This document shows, one piece after another, positions 30,014 through 32,156 of a stretch of 32,156 bases of DNA. The DNA is from CAZPGL01 sp964586175 (lineage in GTDB: Bacteria; Actinomycetota; Acidimicrobiia; Acidimicrobiales; MedAcidi-G1), in the NCBI GenBank assembly GCA_964586175.1, contig CAZPGL010000024.1:1-32156 (forward strand), given 5' to 3'. The translations under genes were made by a program, and so were the position numbers. Numbering within the stretch: position 1 is the first letter of the stretch; every line of letters begins with the position of its first letter. The notes under the pieces are model-generated. The model saw only the letters and a list, made by a program, of their open reading frames with translations, did not search any database and was not told the origin of the DNA.

Positions 30014-30710
30014 CCGGTGGGGCCTGGCCGCCCTGCTCGCCGTGGCGGCACTGGTCGGGGTGTCGTGCGGCGACAGCAGTGTCGCGCCCGATCCCACGGT
30101 GCCCACGACGGTGGAGGAGCCGGTGGTCGACGGGTCGACGACCACGACCATCGATCTCGACGACATTCCCGGCGTCGAGCACCTGGTGATCACCAGCCGC
30201 GACCACACGACCGACGACGTCGACTATCCGACGGTGCCGCCGGCCGGTGGAGACCATCTGGGGGTGTGGCACAACTGTGGCATCTACACGGTGCCCCTCC
30301 ACGACGGCGCCGCGGTGCACACGATGGAGCACGGCACGGTGTGGGTGACTTACGAGCCCGGCATCGGGCCGACGGCCATTCTGGAGTTGACCGAGGCACT
30401 GGCCCACCACGAGAAGTTGCTGGTGTCGCCCTACGAGGGCCAGCCGGCCCCGGTGATCGCCACGGCGTGGGGTCGTCGCCTCGAGATGGACGACATCGAC
30501 GATCCGCGTCTGGCCGCGTTCATCGAGGCCTTCACTGACGGTGACTACTCACCGGAGCCGGGGGTTCGCTGTACCGGCGCCATCGGCGTGCCGCCCGACC
30601 AGCCGTTCGTGGCCCCCGACGGGTCAACGCCCGACGAGTTCGAGGATCGGATGCAGCAGGTGGGGATTGGTGGCGACGGCATCGCCCCCGTCGGCGGTGG
30701 CGATGCCTGA
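30000..30710 (+). CDS. DUF3105 lipoprotein-like protein
   Basis: The 236-residue protein has an N-terminal export signal (RPDRWGLAALLAVAALVGVSC), with Cys at about residue 27 in a lipobox that is not canonical (GVSC), then a Thr/Val/Pro linker and a DUF3105 domain: HLGVWHNCGIYTVPL, the VHTMEHGTVWVTYEPG block near 110, and a tail that ends GVPPDQPFVAPDG. DUF3105 proteins are secreted or membrane-attached and of unknown function; the His and Cys residues could bind a metal. The C-terminal 87 bases overlap the convergent phosphatase gene. The start ATG overlaps the upstream gene by 14 bases. Confidence 0.82.
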   Translation: MWRPDRWGLAALLAVAALVGVSCGDSSVAPDPTVPTTVEEPVVDGSTTTTIDLDDIPGVEHLVITSRDHTTDDVDYPTVPPAGGDHLGVWHNCGIYTVPLHDGAAVHTMEHGTVWVTYEPGIGPTAILELTEALAHHEKLLVSPYEGQPAPVIATAWGRRLEMDDIDDPRLAAFIEAFTDGDYSPEPGVRCTGAIGVPPDQPFVAPDGSTPDEFEDRMQQVGIGGDGIAPVGGGDA

Positions 30711-31403
30711 CAGATCGGTGAACACCCCGCCGGCTTCCGGCAGGATGGTGAGCATCGGGGCCACGTCCCACCGGCTGACGATGGGGTCGACCATGGCGTC
30801 GGCCCGACCGGTTGCCACCAGCACGTAGCCATACGAATCGCCCCAGGTGCGGATGACCGTGTCGTGGCCGACGAACGCGTCGAGGTGGGCGGCTGACGGC
30901 CAGTAGTCGATGCCGCTGGTCACGATGCATGCGCCGTGGAGGTCGCGGCGATCGGCCACCCGGGTCGGCTGGCCGTCGTGGAAGCAGCCGCGGCCCCGTC
31001 CCGCCCAGACGCACTCGTCCAGGGCCGGCATGTTGATCACGCCGACCGCCGGCCCGTGCTCGTCCTCGAGGGCGACCAGGTTGCCGTAGAGCGGTACCCC
31101 ATGGATGAACGACTGGGTGCCGTCGATGGGGTCGAGGATCCAGGTACGGCCGCTCGTTCCCGGTGTGTCGGTCTCCTCTTCACCGACGATGCCGTCGTCG
31201 GGATGGGTGGCCCGGATGTGTTCCCGGAGCAGCCTTTCGGCGCCCCGGTCGGCCGCGGTGACGGGTGTGCCGTCGTCCTTGCCGTCGACGTCGAGGTCGG
31301 GGTTTCCGAAGTGGCGGAGGGTGAGGGCACCGGCATCCCGGGCGATGGCCACGGCGAAGTCGACGAGGGCGGGGTCGACCGGTGGGCGGGGGTCGTCGCT
31401 CAT
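30624..31403 (-). CDS. Inositol-monophosphatase-family enzyme, probably histidinol-phosphatase
   Basis: The 259-residue protein belongs to the lithium-sensitive IMPase/FBPase superfamily. The metal-binding motif is GEEE near 74, followed by WILDPIDGTQSFIHGVP near 88-104, and the second signature RWDVAPMLTILPEAGG near 213-228. The length and the GTQSFIHGVPLYGNLVALE wording resemble actinobacterial HisN, which removes phosphate from L-histidinol phosphate; a true inositol monophosphatase or 3'-phosphoadenosine phosphatase cannot be excluded. Its ATG has a TAGGCT box eight bases upstream, giving a likely leaderless transcript. Its 3' end runs 87 bases into the convergent DUF3105 gene. Confidence 0.9.
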   Translation of the reverse strand: MSDDPRPPVDPALVDFAVAIARDAGALTLRHFGNPDLDVDGKDDGTPVTAADRGAERLLREHIRATHPDDGIVGEEETDTPGTSGRTWILDPIDGTQSFIHGVPLYGNLVALEDEHGPAVGVINMPALDECVWAGRGRGCFHDGQPTRVADRRDLHGACIVTSGIDYWPSAAHLDAFVGHDTVIRTWGDSYGYVLVATGRADAMVDPIVSRWDVAPMLTILPEAGGVFTDLSGIATADGGDAVATNPHLLHPILELVGR

Positions 31404-31411
31404 GGCCGGTC

Positions 31412-31417
31412 AGCCTA
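31412..31417 (-). promoter_or_regulatory. Leaderless -10 box for the phosphatase gene
   Basis: The minus strand reads TAGGCT, then eight bases, then the ATG at 31403. The same hexamer precedes the small membrane-protein gene at 9996. No Shine-Dalgarno sequence is present. Confidence 0.5.
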
Positions 31418-31458
31418 GGTGTCGGGCTGGACCGTGGGTGGCTCCAGGCGCGGGGAAG

Positions 31459-31486
31459 CCCCGGCCCGGGGACCAGCGGGCCGGGG
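31459..31486 (-). terminator. Strong GC hairpin after the L,D-transpeptidase gene
   Basis: CCCCGGCCCG (31459-31468) and CGGGCCGGGG (31477-31486) form a perfect ten-base-pair stem with an eight-base loop, about 18 bases after the stop codon. No T-run follows. The position fits an I-shaped actinobacterial terminator and would shield the phosphatase gene from read-through. Confidence 0.6.
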
Positions 31487-31504
31487 CGGGTTCCCGCTCT
31501 GGGA

Positions 31505-32156
31505 TCAGGCGGTGATCGTGACCGGCGTGCCGAGGGGCAGCAGGTCGTTCAACTCGAGGACGACGTCATTGGGCAGGCGGATGCATCCGTGGGAGGCGGC
31601 GTTGCCGATCGAATCGGGCTGGTTGGTTCCGTGGATGCCGATCTGGCCGGGGCCGCCAGCGAACTCCGAGAGGGTGTCGGAGAAGGCCGAGGTGCCAAAG
31701 GCGATGGGCCCGTAGGAGCCTGACGGGTTGCCGGTGAGCAACTTGTCGGTCAGGAAGTACTTGCCGGTCGGGGTGGGGTTCTCGTCGGTGCCGATGGCGA
31801 CCGAGGAGCTGACGAGGATCTCGTCGTCGCCGTCCAGGACGGTGATGGTGCGGTCCGAGAGGTCGATCTCGACCCGGAGGGACACGGTCCGCAGCTCGAC
31901 CTGGTCGGCGTGCACCCATCCGGTGGTGCCGTTGGGGCGGACCGGGAGGCTGACGTTGTACCAGTCGCCGTCGATTTCGTTGACGAGGAACACGGTGGTC
32001 GAGCCGTAGTCGGTCTTTTCGCCGAACGACCATGAGGGGTCGGCGTCACTGGGGTCGGTGTAGGCGTCGACCCCGCCTTGGGCCCGGGCGACGTAGGTGG
32101 AGTCGTCTTCGACCACCGCGGGGACCTCGGTGGTGGTGGGGGCCGGGGCGGGAGCC
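31505..32156 (-). CDS. L,D-transpeptidase (YkuD), 5' end outside the window
   Basis: This enzyme forms 3-3 peptide cross-links in peptidoglycan or attaches proteins to it. The visible 216 residues hold a Pro/Ala/Thr linker at the window edge, an SH3b-like domain (DAYTDPSDADPSWSFG, WYNVSLPVRPNGTTGWVHADQV) and a YkuD domain that starts LRVEIDLSDRTITVLDG and ends with the catalytic block IGIHGTNQ-x-SIGNAASHGCIRLPN with the conserved His, Ser and Cys. An export signal is expected upstream. An internal GTG at 32116 exists, but the frame stays open to the edge and the linker looks real, so the gene is reported as partial. Confidence 0.93.
   Translation of the reverse strand, partial: APAPAPTTTEVPAVVEDDSTYVARAQGGVDAYTDPSDADPSWSFGEKTDYGSTTVFLVNEIDGDWYNVSLPVRPNGTTGWVHADQVELRTVSLRVEIDLSDRTITVLDGDDEILVSSSVAIGTDENPTPTGKYFLTDKLLTGNPSGSYGPIAFGTSAFSDTLSEFAGGPGQIGIHGTNQPDSIGNAASHGCIRLPNDVVLELNDLLPLGTPVTITA

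Overview
This window is the chromosomal replication-origin region of a high-GC actinobacterium. The sequence shows rpmH and rnpA facing dnaA, with perfect DnaA boxes (TTGTCCACA) on both sides of dnaA, a consensus parS site next to parAB, and dnaN-recF-dciA-gyrB-gyrA downstream. Gene order closely follows the Mycobacterium tuberculosis origin: cca, an Rv3909-like protein, sigM, anti-sigma, trxB, trxA, cwlM, parB, parA, rsmG, jag, yidC, yidD, rnpA, rpmH, dnaA, dnaN, recF, DUF721, gyrB, gyrA, DUF3566, tRNA-Ile. A DUF5318 gene and rpsF also fit this phylum. Sequence divergence and the mixture of gains and losses suggest a deep-branching class such as Acidimicrobiia; that placement is an inference.

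Layout. Positions 1-3949, minus strand: start of rpsF, panB, a DUF5318 zinc-ribbon protein, the CCA-adding enzyme and a histone-deacetylase-family enzyme. Positions 4095-12779, plus strand: a GNAT acetyltransferase, a large membrane-anchored secreted protein (Rv3909/DUF6049-like), DegV, a membrane-anchored pseudokinase, an ECF sigma factor with its putative membrane anti-sigma factor, a small membrane protein, trxB, trxA and a CwlM-like pseudo-amidase. Positions 12809-18119, minus strand: parB-parA-rsmG-jag-yidC-yidD-rnpA-rpmH read from right to left, in tightly packed order. Positions 18120-20263: dnaA and its two flanking DnaA-box regions, one of which is probably oriC. Positions 20264-30710, plus strand: dnaN-recF-dciA, gyrB-gyrA, a TadG-like protein, a DUF3566 protein, tRNA-Ile(GAT), a 46-residue membrane mini-protein, a saccharopine-dehydrogenase-like oxidoreductase and a DUF3105 lipoprotein. 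Positions 30624-32156, minus strand: an inositol-monophosphatase-family enzyme and an L,D-transpeptidase cut by the window end.

The genes serve chromosome replication and segregation, tRNA and ribosome maturation, membrane-protein insertion, envelope control and thiol redox. No mobile element, CRISPR array or defence system is visible. The points most worth checking are: a lone pseudokinase where actinobacteria usually carry a MurJ-pseudokinase fusion; a CwlM that seems to have lost all amidase motifs; a possible 36-codon leader ORF whose stop overlaps the gyrB start; a natural glutamine at the quinolone-contact position of GyrA; an unannotated-size 46-codon gene with a strong ribosome-binding site; a rare-codon, low-GC patch inside parB; and a recurring TANNNT box 6-9 bases before start codons that suggests many leaderless transcripts.
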